This document shows positions 53,718-62,104 of a stretch of 64,000 nucleotides of DNA, piece by piece. The position numbers and the translations under genes are program-made. A model generated the notes under the pieces. That model did not search any database, was not told the origin of the DNA, and saw only the letters and a program-made list of their open reading frames with translations. How positions within the stretch are numbered: the first letter of the stretch is position 1; each line of letters opens with the position of its first letter. The stretch spans positions 1-64,000 of the forward strand of contig CAPYID010000005.1 of the NCBI GenBank assembly GCA_948739805.1. Direction: 5' to 3'. Source of the DNA: an uncultured Clostridia bacterium (GTDB lineage: Bacteria; Bacillota; Clostridia; TANB77; CAG-508).

Positions 53718-56186
53718 TTATTGTTTAGCTGTAAGATTTCCTGAAGTATCTACACTATATGTTGCACCATCTATTTCAACTGTAGGAGCACTACCATTCC
53801 ATGAAATATTTTCTATTCCTGTACAATCTGCTTCTCCACAATCTGCAATTTTATATGTTGTATTAGGAGTAACTGCTACTAATGTTTTTCCTGTTAAATC
53901 TGTTGCGTGTACATGTGCTGGTGCTGTTGACCCTTTTGAAAGTTTATTTCCATCAGTAGTATCTACATTATATCTTGTACCCTCTATTTCAACTGTAGGA
54001 GCACTACCATCCCATGAAATATTTTCTATTCCTGTACAACCTGCTACTCCACAATCTGCAATTTTATATGTTGTATTAGGAGTAACTTCTACTAATGATT
54101 TTCCTGTTAAATCTGTTGCATGTGTATGTGTTGTTGATGGTGGATTTACAGCTCCTACAGTAACCCATTCTCCACATGTTGAACAATATTTCTTTCCGTC
54201 TTCTCTAGCTTCACCAATAGGATTATGTCCTTTTTTGCTACCTAATGTCCATGTGCTATTTGCACCATCATGTTTAATTTTTGCCTTTGTTAAAGCTTCA
54301 TCTATTAAAGTTATTACTGGTTGATCATTATCATTTTTACCAGTTGCTGATTCAGGAACTAATGCTTTTATTTGTGTTTCATTATAAGATGAATCACATC
54401 TTGAACATTTAACTATTCCATCAGTAGTACATGTTTCAGCTTTGTATTCATAATTATGTCCTAAATTTTTTTCTCCTGTTTCTTCAGTTATTTTTTCATT
54501 ACATGTTGTACATGTATATGTTTTATATCCGTCTTCTTCACAAGTTGCTCCGAAAACTTTTTCTGATCCTGCTAATGGTGTATGAGCTAATTTTTCTGTA
54601 ATTACTACTACTTTTTCTTCATCACAGTTTGCACATGTGAATACTTTTACTTCATCATGTGTACAATCAGCTTTAGCATCTTTTTTAACAACTATATATC
54701 CATCATCACCTACAACTGGTGCTCCATTTTTATACTCTATTGTTCCAATTGTAACTGGTTTTGTTGTATCTACTCTATGTCCTAATTTTTTAGCAACTAC
54801 TTTTACTTGAATTTTGTTACATGTATCACATTCAAATGCTTCTATTACATCATGTTCACAATCTGCTACATCTGTTTCAGTTATTAATGAAGAATCAAAA
54901 TTTCCACTTTCATCTTTAAGGATGTAATTTCCTTTTTCATCTACGTTAGCCCATCCTTTTGTAGCAGATCCTTGATGATCTAATTTTTTAGCTACTGTTC
55001 TTTTTTCTTCTCCACAAACTGTACAAACTTTTAATTTTAATCCATCATTTTCGCAAGTTGCTGGTGTTACAACTACTTCTGATGTATAAGTATGTTCAAT
55101 TTTTTCACTTGTTTCTACTTTAGTTGTTCCACAAGCTTTACATTTATATGTTACTACTCCTTCTGCTGTACAAGTAGCAGCTGTTTCTGATACTTTTTCA
55201 AATTTATGAGCAGAAATTGGTCTTATAAATTTCTCTCTACAAACATCACAAGTAACTTCTTCAGCACCATCTTTAGAACAGTCTACTACACCTTCAGTAA
55301 TTTTTCCTTGTCCTTCTGGTACTGATGATGTATGGTCTATTTTAGGTAATGTTTCTGTTACTATATCTCCACATACTGTACATTGTTTAAATGCCTTTCC
55401 TTCTGTTGTACATGTTGGTTCAATTTTATCGTCCTCAAGTTCTGCATATTCATGTTCATGTTCTTCATCTGTAGCAACCTCTGAATAAGTATCATTACAA
55501 ATTGTACATTTGTAAATTTTAACATTAGCTACTCCTGATGCAACTTCTTGATAATCATGATATTCTTCTGATGCAGGTATTGCATCTGTTTTTGTTTCTC
55601 CACATTCACAAGTATAAACAGCTTCACCATCGCTTATGCAAGATGCTGCTATTAAAACTTTAGAGATTTCCCAAGTATGAACATGGTCTTCTGGAGCTTC
55701 TGCTCCAGCTTCTAGAGCTCCGCATACTCTACCTTCAGCCATACCATAATTTAAATAATGGTTATAAGCTCCTGCTACATCATTTCCGAATGCAGCTTGT
55801 AAGTCTGGATAATTAGCTATGTAAACTTGAACATTGAATGAGTCTGAAGCTAATCTTCCTTCGTTCATTCCATTTGTTAAGAAATGGTTGTATGCTGCTA
55901 CATAATCGTCCCCGAATGCAGCTTGTAAATCTGGGTAATTTCTTATATAAGCTTTTGCATCAAATACTGGTGATGCAATTCTTCCTTCTTTGATTCCATA
56001 TGTTAAGTAATGATTATATGCAGCGTTAGCGTCATTTCCGAATGCTGCTTTTAGATCTGGATAACAGTTAACATAGAAATCGCTATCAAATGCAGCATTG
56101 AATACTACGGCATTAACTGGTACGATGCTTAGTACTAATAATACTGCTACTAATAAAATAATTCTTGTTAATTTTTTTAAATTCAT
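53718..56186 (-). CDS. Variable cysteine-rich surface protein, expressed copy
   Basis: The 822-residue secreted protein starts with a signal peptide (LTRIILLVAVLLVLSIVPVN, then A). Three about 45-residue repeats follow (YPDLKAAFGNDANAAYNHYL, then YGIKEGR, and two similar). From residue 165 come about ten Cys-pair modules of the kind TCTAEGVVTYKCKACGTTKV ending in H-x-Y, common in clostridial cell-surface proteins. The end carries two direct repeats (HATDLTGKSLVEVTPNTTYK, then IADCG). The constant part (residues 1-164) is separated from the modules exactly by the 18-bp inversion site. A strong promoter and an AGGAGG site precede it. No anchoring motif is visible, so attachment may be by the N-terminal repeats. 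Function, perhaps adhesion, is unknown. Confidence 0.88.
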   Translation of the reverse strand: MNLKKLTRIILLVAVLLVLSIVPVNAVVFNAAFDSDFYVNCYPDLKAAFGNDANAAYNHYLTYGIKEGRIASPVFDAKAYIRNYPDLQAAFGDDYVAAYNHFLTNGMNEGRLASDSFNVQVYIANYPDLQAAFGNDVAGAYNHYLNYGMAEGRVCGALEAGAEAPEDHVHTWEISKVLIAASCISDGEAVYTCECGETKTDAIPASEEYHDYQEVASGVANVKIYKCTICNDTYSEVATDEEHEHEYAELEDDKIEPTCTTEGKAFKQCTVCGDIVTETLPKIDHTSSVPEGQGKITEGVVDCSKDGAEEVTCDVCREKFIRPISAHKFEKVSETAATCTAEGVVTYKCKACGTTKVETSEKIEHTYTSEVVVTPATCENDGLKLKVCTVCGEEKRTVAKKLDHQGSATKGWANVDEKGNYILKDESGNFDSSLITETDVADCEHDVIEAFECDTCNKIQVKVVAKKLGHRVDTTKPVTIGTIEYKNGAPVVGDDGYIVVKKDAKADCTHDEVKVFTCANCDEEKVVVITEKLAHTPLAGSEKVFGATCEEDGYKTYTCTTCNEKITEETGEKNLGHNYEYKAETCTTDGIVKCSRCDSSYNETQIKALVPESATGKNDNDQPVITLIDEALTKAKIKHDGANSTWTLGSKKGHNPIGEAREDGKKYCSTCGEWVTVGAVNPPSTTHTHATDLTGKSLVEVTPNTTYKIADCGVAGCTGIENISWDGSAPTVEIEGTRYNVDTTDGNKLSKGSTAPAHVHATDLTGKTLVAVTPNTTYKIADCGEADCTGIENISWNGSAPTVEIDGATYSVDTSGNLTAKQ
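55677..55694 (-). promoter_or_regulatory. Putative inversion site, right copy
   Basis: Minus-strand CCAGAAGACCATGTTCAT, coding residues PEDHVH (165-170) of the expressed gene. The reading frame is the same as at the left copy, so inversion keeps the frame. It adjoins a small palindrome CTGGAGC-TTCT-GCTCCAG (55691-55708). Confidence 0.7.
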
Positions 56187-56300
56187 TTTTCTTTCTACCT
56201 CCTATTTTTTTACATAACAAAATACATTTTTAATACTTAGTAAAAAATATAGGTTTCCTCCTTTCTTGCAAAATTTACTAAAATATTTTGTTACTCCATT

Positions 56301-56330
56301 AGTATAGCACAAGATTATATTTTTGTGAAT
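56301..56330 (-). promoter_or_regulatory. Promoter of the surface protein gene
   Basis: Minus-strand TTCACA, 17 bp, TATACT, about 110 bp before the ATG and outside the proposed invertible segment. Confidence 0.7.
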
Positions 56331-56386
56331 ACTTTTTTCATAAATTTTTACATTTTTTTTGACATTTTTTTCTAGGAGTAATTTTT

Positions 56387-56418
56387 ACCAAAATATACCA
56401 TTTTTGGTATATTTTGGT
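56387..56418. promoter_or_regulatory. Perfect inverted repeat upstream of the surface promoter, operator-like
   Basis: ACCAAAATATACC, six bases, GGTATATTTTGGT: a 13-bp perfect dyad about 60 bp upstream of the -35 box. There is no T-run or nearby gene end, so a regulator site is more likely than a terminator. Confidence 0.5.
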
Positions 56419-56420
56419 AT

Positions 56421-56760
56421 TACAGCCAATCCTTTACATTCGTAGCTTTTGAGCACTTTTTGTTTTTTTGCATTTTATGAGATATTTTTTTGTCGCTAAA
56501 AATATTTTTTCATGCTAGCTATAATTTTCTTCTCTACATTTTTATAATAAATATAAATATTAGGATTTCTGTTTTTTAATTGGCAGACACAATGTCTGCT
56601 TCCACATTTTAATATGTATTTTTATTGATATATATTATTAATTGGTATAACAAAAATATTAAAATTATAAATAATATATTGTAAAAACATTATCTTATAA
56701 CGGCAAACGGACGCCCAAAGGGCGCCCCTGCATGCAATAATCTAAAAGGATATAATCCTT
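56421..56760. repeat. Gap with two REP-like palindromes
   Basis: This non-coding stretch has GCAGACA-CAA-TGTCTGC at 56583-56599 and GGACGCCC-AAA-GGGCGCCCC at 56709-56728 (followed by CTGCAT, a degenerate CCTACA). Both resemble the family of intergenic hairpins. I see no open frame or RNA gene in the rest. Confidence 0.5.
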
Positions 56761-56770
56761 TTAGATTATT
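56736..56770. terminator. Perfect 16-bp inverted repeat over the exchanger stop codon
   Basis: AATAATCTAAAAGGAT, loop ATA, then the exact complement, covering the TAA at 56761. It probably ends the transcript of the exchanger gene and protects its mRNA. Confidence 0.6.
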
Positions 56771-57606
56771 GCTGTTACTATTATTCCTATTGTTAATACT
56801 ACAAATAAGTTTATTATATTTGATGTTAATAGATTGTTTGTGGCTTCTACTACTCCATCGACTTCATTGTTACTGTTTTTGGAGTTTTTTTGTGATTCTA
56901 TAAATGTTATTAATTCTGGTAGACTTGTTATAAATCCAAGTGCTATTCCTATTACACTTTGTGGTATATTAAATTTTATACTTAGTCTTCTTACTACATT
57001 TCCTAATAGTTCACCTATTACAAATAATGCTATTCCTATTATTATTAGATATATTATGTTTTTTAATATGACATCCTTTTTTCCTTTTACCCACTTTTTT
57101 TCTTCTTCAAATTCTTTTAATTCTTTTGTTTTTGCATGTGATAGATATAATTTATGTGTATTTGTGTTTATTATATAAAATAATATAAATAGCATTATGA
57201 ATATCGGTACCAAACCTATATTTATTTCTATATTAAATATGATAATACTTGCTGGAATTAGTATTGTTATTATTACCATTACAATATCAGATTTTAATGC
57301 ATCATTTTTTAGTACTTTTTGATTTTTGTTTTGGCAAATGGATATAATGTATTGAATAAAGTTTATTGTGTTTGAACTTAATATGTTGAATATACTAGTG
57401 GCAAACATCCCTTGTAATGATGTGAAAAATACACTTATTACTTCTGGCATAGATGTTGCTACTCCTGATATGTCCCCTACTGCTTTTGATTCTAGATCTA
57501 ATGCACTTGCAAGTTTTCTTAGTACTTTTATTAAAAAGTTTTTGGTTATTAAAACTATAAGTACTGCGTATACAATAAATTCAGTTAATTGTAATATTAG
57601 ATTCAT
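56761..57606 (-). CDS. Sodium/calcium-exchanger-like membrane protein
   Basis: The 281-residue protein has about eight to ten hydrophobic segments and two similar halves. Each half has the alpha-repeat of the NCX/CaxA superfamily: GDISGVATSMPEVISVFFTS with SIFNILSSNTINF, and ALGFITSLPELITFIESQ with SNIINLFVV. The conserved acidic residue in TSxPE is kept in both. It likely exchanges Na+ or H+ for Ca2+ or a similar ion; the charged loop in the middle is short. It is slightly shorter than typical members (about 320). It is not obviously linked to the rml genes. Confidence 0.82.
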   Translation of the reverse strand: MNLILQLTEFIVYAVLIVLITKNFLIKVLRKLASALDLESKAVGDISGVATSMPEVISVFFTSLQGMFATSIFNILSSNTINFIQYIISICQNKNQKVLKNDALKSDIVMVIITILIPASIIIFNIEINIGLVPIFIMLFILFYIINTNTHKLYLSHAKTKELKEFEEEKKWVKGKKDVILKNIIYLIIIGIALFVIGELLGNVVRRLSIKFNIPQSVIGIALGFITSLPELITFIESQKNSKNSNNEVDGVVEATNNLLTSNIINLFVVLTIGIIVTAII

Positions 57607-57650
57607 AATTAGCTCCTTTACTTTTATTTATGTAATTGTATTATACAAGA

Positions 57651-57680
57651 AAACACATATGTATAATATGTGTTTTTTCA
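57651..57680 (-). terminator. Terminator of the rml operon
   Basis: AAAACACATA, 7-base loop, TATGTGTTTT with T-rich flanks on both strands, 20 bp past the rmlB stop. Confidence 0.75.
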
Positions 57681-57698
57681 GCTTTTTTTATTCAATTT

Positions 57699-58670
57699 TT
57701 ATAAATCTAAATATTCTTTATGTTCTAAATACCAGTCTATTGTTTTTATTATTCCATCTTCAAATTTTGTTTCTGGTTCCCAACCTAACTTTTCTTTTAT
57801 TTTCGTTGGATCTATTGCATATCTATAGTCATGACCTTTTCTGTCTGTTACATGTTCTATTAAGTCTTCTGATTTTCCAAGATGTTTTAGGATTAGTTTT
57901 ACTATTTCTATGTTTCTTTTTTCATTATGCCCACCTATATTGTATCTTTCTCCTTTTTCTCCTTTATGGAATACTATGTCTATTGCTTTACAATGATCCT
58001 CCACATATAACCAATCTCTTATATTTCTTCCATCTCCATATACAGGTAGTTTTTCATTTTTTAGTGCTAAGCTTATCATGTGTGGTATTAATTTTTCATG
58101 ATGCTGATATGCACCATAGTTGTTTGAACAGTTTGTTATGTTTACATTCATTTTAAATGTTTCATAATATGCTCTTGCTATTAAGTCTGAACTTGCTTTT
58201 GAAGCTGAATATGGACTATTAGGGTTTATTCTTGTTGTTTCTGTAAAATATCCCTCTTCCCCTAATGTTCCATATACTTCATCTGTTGATATATGTACAA
58301 ATTTATTTTCGCTTCCTTCTCCCCATACTTGTTTTGCAACCTCTAATAATGTATGTGTTCCTATTACATTTGTTTGTGTAAATATAAATGGCGTTTTTAT
58401 ACTATTATCAACATGACTTTCTGCTGCAAAGTGTATAACTCCGTTTATGTCATTGTCTTTAAATATTTTCATTACTAAATCGAAATCACAGATGTCTCCT
58501 TTTATAAATGTAATTTTGTCTTTTATTTTGTCTAAGTTATGAAGATTTCCTGCATATGTTAGTTTGTCTAAAATTATCAAATTATATTCAGGATATTTTT
58601 TGCTAAAGTAATGTGCAAAGTTGCTTCCTATAAATCCTGCTGCTCCTGTTATTAGTATGTTTTTTTTCAT
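57699..58670 (-). CDS. rmlB: dTDP-glucose 4,6-dehydratase
   Basis: RmlB oxidises and dehydrates dTDP-glucose to dTDP-4-keto-6-deoxyglucose with NAD, the second step to dTDP-L-rhamnose. The 323-residue enzyme has the Rossmann motif TGAAGFIGSNFAHYF, THTLLEVAKQVW, the catalytic STDEVYGTLGEEGYF, YxxxK in SPYSASKASSDLIARAY and NCSNNYGAYQHHEKLIP. The ATG behind GAAAGGAAAC was used; a 12-residue extension overlaps rmlC. It ends the rml gene order C-B on this strand, close to rmlC (17 bp between). Confidence 0.97.
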   Translation of the reverse strand: MKKNILITGAAGFIGSNFAHYFSKKYPEYNLIILDKLTYAGNLHNLDKIKDKITFIKGDICDFDLVMKIFKDNDINGVIHFAAESHVDNSIKTPFIFTQTNVIGTHTLLEVAKQVWGEGSENKFVHISTDEVYGTLGEEGYFTETTRINPNSPYSASKASSDLIARAYYETFKMNVNITNCSNNYGAYQHHEKLIPHMISLALKNEKLPVYGDGRNIRDWLYVEDHCKAIDIVFHKGEKGERYNIGGHNEKRNIEIVKLILKHLGKSEDLIEHVTDRKGHDYRYAIDPTKIKEKLGWEPETKFEDGIIKTIDWYLEHKEYLDL

Positions 58671-58687
58671 TTTTTTGTTTCCTTTCA

Positions 58688-59236
58688 TTACATTATTTCT
58701 TGCCATAGTTTATCTTTATCAGATTGAATTATGTTTGATATTCCTCCTACCTTTTCTAATGGCCATTCTATGTTTATATTTTTATCGTTCCAGATTATTC
58801 CTCCTTCATCATTTGCATGATATAAGTCATCACATTTATATGTGAATTCTGCTTCTTCTGATAATACTAAAAATCCATGAGCAAATCCCCTTGGTATAAA
58901 AAATTGTAGTCTATTTTTTTCTGTTAGTGTAACTCCATAATATTTTCCATATGTTTTAGAGTTCTTTCTTAAATCTACTGCAACATCATATACTTCGCCT
59001 TTTATAACTCTGACTAGTTTTGCTTGTGGATATTCTTTTTGAAAATGCAATCCTCTTAATACTCCTTTTACTGATTTTGATTGGTTGTCTTGTACAAATT
59101 CTGTGTCTATTCCTATTTCTTCAAAGTCTTTTTTGTTATATGTTTCCATGAAAAATCCTCTATTGTCTTCAAATATAGTTGGTTCTATTACATATAATCC
59201 TTCTATTCCTGTTTCTTTTTTCTTGAATTTTCCCAT
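58688..59236 (-). CDS. rmlC: dTDP-4-dehydrorhamnose 3,5-epimerase
   Basis: RmlC epimerises dTDP-4-keto-6-deoxyglucose at C3 and C5. The 182-residue cupin protein has EGLYVIEPTIFEDNRGFFME, the catalytic histidine in VLRGLHFQKEYPQAKLVRVI, VYDVAVDLRKNSKTYGKYYG and FIPRGFAHGFLVLSEEAEFT. It is standard length. It lies between rmlA (after a gap with a REP-like palindrome) and rmlB, on the same strand. Confidence 0.97.
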   Translation of the reverse strand: MGKFKKKETGIEGLYVIEPTIFEDNRGFFMETYNKKDFEEIGIDTEFVQDNQSKSVKGVLRGLHFQKEYPQAKLVRVIKGEVYDVAVDLRKNSKTYGKYYGVTLTEKNRLQFFIPRGFAHGFLVLSEEAEFTYKCDDLYHANDEGGIIWNDKNINIEWPLEKVGGISNIIQSDKDKLWQEIM

Positions 59237-59302
59237 TTTTATTTCCTTTCTTTATTATGTTACAAATTATTATTTTTTACTTTAAGTGTTTTTTCGAAGC
59301 AT

Positions 59303-59325
59303 GAGCACGGTACGCCGTGCCCCTA
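59303..59325. repeat. REP-like palindrome, GAGCACGG type with GTAG foot
   Basis: GAGCACGG, loop TACG, CCGTGCCC, then CTACG: on the minus strand it begins GTAGGGGCACGG, the same words as the ends of the RAYT cassette. It lies between rmlA and rmlC. Confidence 0.7.
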
Positions 59326-59348
59326 CGTTTAATTATTTTTAAGTCATT

Positions 59349-60230
59349 TTATTCTATGTTTTCAGCTAGATTTTTTAGAAATTTACCATAATCTGTTTTT
59401 AATAGACTTTTTGCTAGTTCTTCTAGTTGTTCTGCTGTTATCCATCCATTTTCAAATGCGATTTCTTCTGGACAACAAATTTGAAGTCCTTGTCTTTTTT
59501 GTATTGTTTGTACAAAACTTGCTGTTTCAAGTAGTGCATCATGTGTTCCTGTATCAAACCATGCCATTCCTCTTCCTAATTTTTCTACTTTTAGTTTCTT
59601 ATTTTTCATGTATATTTCGTTTACAGAGGTTATTTCTAATTCCCCTCTTGCTGATGGTTTTACATTTTTTGCTATTTCTATGACATCGTTTGTATAAAAG
59701 TATAGTCCTGGCACTGCATAGTTAGATTTTGGATTTTCTGGTTTTTCTTCTATTGATATTGCATTTCCTTGTTCATCCATTTCTACAACTCCATAGCTTC
59801 TAGGGTCTTTTACTTTATAGCCAAATATTGTAGATTCACTTTCTCTTGCATTCGCTCTTTTTAAGATTTCTTTTAAATTTCCTCCATAAAACATGTTGTC
59901 TCCTAGTATTAATACAACATTGTCTTGTCCTATAAATTTTTCTCCTATTATAAAGGCTTCTGCTAGTCCATTTGGTTTGTCTTGAATTGTGTATTCAAAG
60001 TTCATTCCCCATTTACTTCCATCACCTAATAGTTCTTTAAATGTTTCATTGTCTCTTTTTGTTGTTATTATTAATATGTCTCTTATTCCTGCTTCCATTA
60101 GTACATATAGTGGATAATATATCATTGGTTTGTCATATACTGGCATTATTTGTTTTGATATTGCTAATGTTAGTGGATATAGCCTTGTTCCACTTCCTCC
60201 TGCTAAAATTATACCTTTTCTATTTTTCAT
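59349..60230 (-). CDS. rmlA: Glucose-1-phosphate thymidylyltransferase
   Basis: RmlA makes dTDP-glucose from dTTP and glucose-1-phosphate, first step of the rhamnose route. The 293-residue enzyme has the nucleotide-binding [78 protein letters not shown] and [20 protein letters not shown]. All active-site blocks are present. It is followed by rmlC and preceded by rmlD after a 78-bp gap without a clear terminator. Confidence 0.97.
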   Translation of the reverse strand: MKNRKGIILAGGSGTRLYPLTLAISKQIMPVYDKPMIYYPLYVLMEAGIRDILIITTKRDNETFKELLGDGSKWGMNFEYTIQDKPNGLAEAFIIGEKFIGQDNVVLILGDNMFYGGNLKEILKRANARESESTIFGYKVKDPRSYGVVEMDEQGNAISIEEKPENPKSNYAVPGLYFYTNDVIEIAKNVKPSARGELEITSVNEIYMKNKKLKVEKLGRGMAWFDTGTHDALLETASFVQTIQKRQGLQICCPEEIAFENGWITAEQLEELAKSLLKTDYGKFLKNLAENIE

Positions 60231-60308
60231 TCTTATGTCCCATTCCTTTCTAGGTTAGAAATTAGTTGGAAAAGAACCGTTACCAATTATTTTTCAACCC
60301 TTCCCTTA

Positions 60309-61142
60309 TTATTTTGATAAATACCTTTTTAGTGCATCTTCATATGTTGGTATACTAATTCCATTTTTTAATAATTTGTCTTTTGACATTTTAGAATTTT
60401 TGGGTCTTTTTGCAGGACTTTTAAATTCTTCACTTGTTACTGGTGTTACTTTGCATTTTACGTTTTTTATTTCAAATATCTTTTTTGTAAAGTCATACCA
60501 AGTTGTATAACCTATATTTGTAGCATTATATGCTCCAAATTCTATTTTTTTGTCTATTACTTGGTGTATTATATTTGCTAAGTCTACTGCATATGTAGGA
60601 CTTCCATGTTGGTCATTTACTACTTTTACCTCATCTTTTGTTTTACTTAAGTCTAACATTGTTCTTACAAAGTTTCTTCCTTCTCCATACAACCATGCTG
60701 TTCTAAAAATATAGTATTTAGAACAGTTTTCTTCTATTAATTTTTCTCCTTCAAGTTTTGTTGTTCCATATACTGCTTGTGGATTTTTTTCATCATCTTC
60801 TTTATAGTCTTCTTCTACTGGTTTATCTCCACCAAATACATAGTCTGTGCTCACATGCATTAAGATTGCACTATTTTCATTTGCTGCAATTGCTAAATTT
60901 TTTGGTCCTATTGCATTTATTTTATATGCTAGTTCTTTGTTTTCTTCTGCTTTATCTACTGCTGTGTATGCTGCACAGTTTATTATATATTCTGGTTTTG
61001 TTTTCTTTACAAATTCATTTACTTGTTCTGAGTTTGTAATGTCTAATTCTTCAACATCTGTACATATTAGTTCTTCATTTTTTAATTCTTCCTTTATTGC
61101 ATTTGCAAGCATTCCATTTGAACCTGTAATTAATATTTTCAT
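60309..61142 (-). CDS. rmlD: dTDP-4-dehydrorhamnose reductase
   Basis: RmlD reduces dTDP-4-keto-L-rhamnose to dTDP-L-rhamnose with NAD(P)H. The 277-residue protein has the Rossmann motif LITGSNGMLANAIKEELKNE, NCAAYTAVDKAEENKELAYK, ALMHVSTDYVFGG-like text (ILMHVSTDYVFGGDKPVEED), YGTTKLEGEKLIEENCSKYY and the late ISIPTYEDALKRYL. It completes the rmlABCD set. It starts 23 bp after the upstream glycosyltransferase gene, indicating a common transcript. Confidence 0.95.
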   Translation of the reverse strand: MKILITGSNGMLANAIKEELKNEELICTDVEELDITNSEQVNEFVKKTKPEYIINCAAYTAVDKAEENKELAYKINAIGPKNLAIAANENSAILMHVSTDYVFGGDKPVEEDYKEDDEKNPQAVYGTTKLEGEKLIEENCSKYYIFRTAWLYGEGRNFVRTMLDLSKTKDEVKVVNDQHGSPTYAVDLANIIHQVIDKKIEFGAYNATNIGYTTWYDFTKKIFEIKNVKCKVTPVTSEEFKSPAKRPKNSKMSKDKLLKNGISIPTYEDALKRYLSK

Positions 61143-61165
61143 ATTCTTCCCTCCTAAGTTTTTTC

Positions 61166-61903
61166 CTAATCTCTTTTTATTAAAGTTTTTAAATATTCTT
61201 TAATTTGTTTTCCTCTATTTTCTTGTATATTTAATACTACCATTTCTTTTACTTTTAAGTTTTGCTTTTCAATCCATACATTGAATAATCTTTCTGAAAG
61301 GAATCCATATATTCTTTTATTATATTCATCATAATTTGATATATCTATTGTCTTTTCTAGTTCATTAAATATATTAAATAACCATTTCATATAGTCATTA
61401 AATCTTTTTTTGTCCATGATAAACATATTAAAAGCATATAAACTTTCTCTTTTTAGTATTTTTTCAAATGCTTCTGTATATTCTGGATACATTTTTTCTA
61501 TTATTTTTTTACATTTTCGTAAGTCTTCTATATGATGATATTTTTTATAGTGTTCTTCTATTGTTATGTCTAAGTGTACTTTGTTTGGTAAAATAATATC
61601 ATTTCTTGTTAAAATTTTTTCTATATCTTTTATTTTTAATAATTGTTTTGATAATATGTTTTTAAAGAAAAATCTTCTATAATGAGTTAAGCCTACTATG
61701 TCTTCTGATGTGTTTTTCCATATCCAGTATAATGCTGTTAGTTCACAATAGTTCTTATTCTTTTTTGATATGTTGTCCCCTGTGTTGTCTTTTAAATATG
61801 GTAGTTCTTCATTTATTTCTGCACCTACTTGAATTGGTATATATCCTTCTTCTTTTTGCGTTTCTATTTTTTTATGTGTTGCTATATATATTTTTGTTTT
61901 CAT
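61166..61903 (-). CDS. DUF4422 glycosyltransferase-like protein
   Basis: The 245-residue protein starts KIYIATHKKIETQKEEGYIP and contains GDNISKKNKNYCELTALYWI and DIVGLTHYRRFFFKN. This is the order of DUF4422 domains (CELTxLYWxWKN ... GLxHYRRFF) found in capsule and LPS gene clusters and thought to be glycosyltransferases. The substrate cannot be told. It is next to rmlD and the family-2-like glycosyltransferase, in line with assembly of a rhamnose-containing surface glycan. Confidence 0.85.
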   Translation of the reverse strand: MKTKIYIATHKKIETQKEEGYIPIQVGAEINEELPYLKDNTGDNISKKNKNYCELTALYWIWKNTSEDIVGLTHYRRFFFKNILSKQLLKIKDIEKILTRNDIILPNKVHLDITIEEHYKKYHHIEDLRKCKKIIEKMYPEYTEAFEKILKRESLYAFNMFIMDKKRFNDYMKWLFNIFNELEKTIDISNYDEYNKRIYGFLSERLFNVWIEKQNLKVKEMVVLNIQENRGKQIKEYLKTLIKRD

Positions 61904-61990
61904 GTATAGTTTTACCTTTCCTATTAATAAATGCTATAATCGCAAGCCCCCACAGATTTTCTCCTTACAGTTGAAAACTTTGGTAAGGCG

Positions 61991-62033
61991 AGAACAAATT
62001 AAAGAAAAATCTTTGATTTTTCTTATTTGTTCT
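61991..62033 (-). terminator. Long hairpin in the glycan gene cluster
   Basis: AGAACAAAT-TAA-AGAAAAATC, loop TTT, GATTTTTCTT-ATTTGTTCT: a stem of about 18 bp with a 2-3-base bulge. It may end the upstream (62.1-64 kb) transcript or slow polymerase. The rest of the 200-bp gap shows nothing. Confidence 0.5.
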
Positions 62034-62104
62034 ATATTGTATTATAACAATGTTATCTTTTATTTTCAATATATATTTTAAAATAAGAAGAAAATTTGGA
62101 TATT

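Noticed and set aside
56761..57606. Considered as part of the rhamnose operon
   Set aside because: A terminator at 57651-57680 separates it from rmlB, and the protein is an ion exchanger type.
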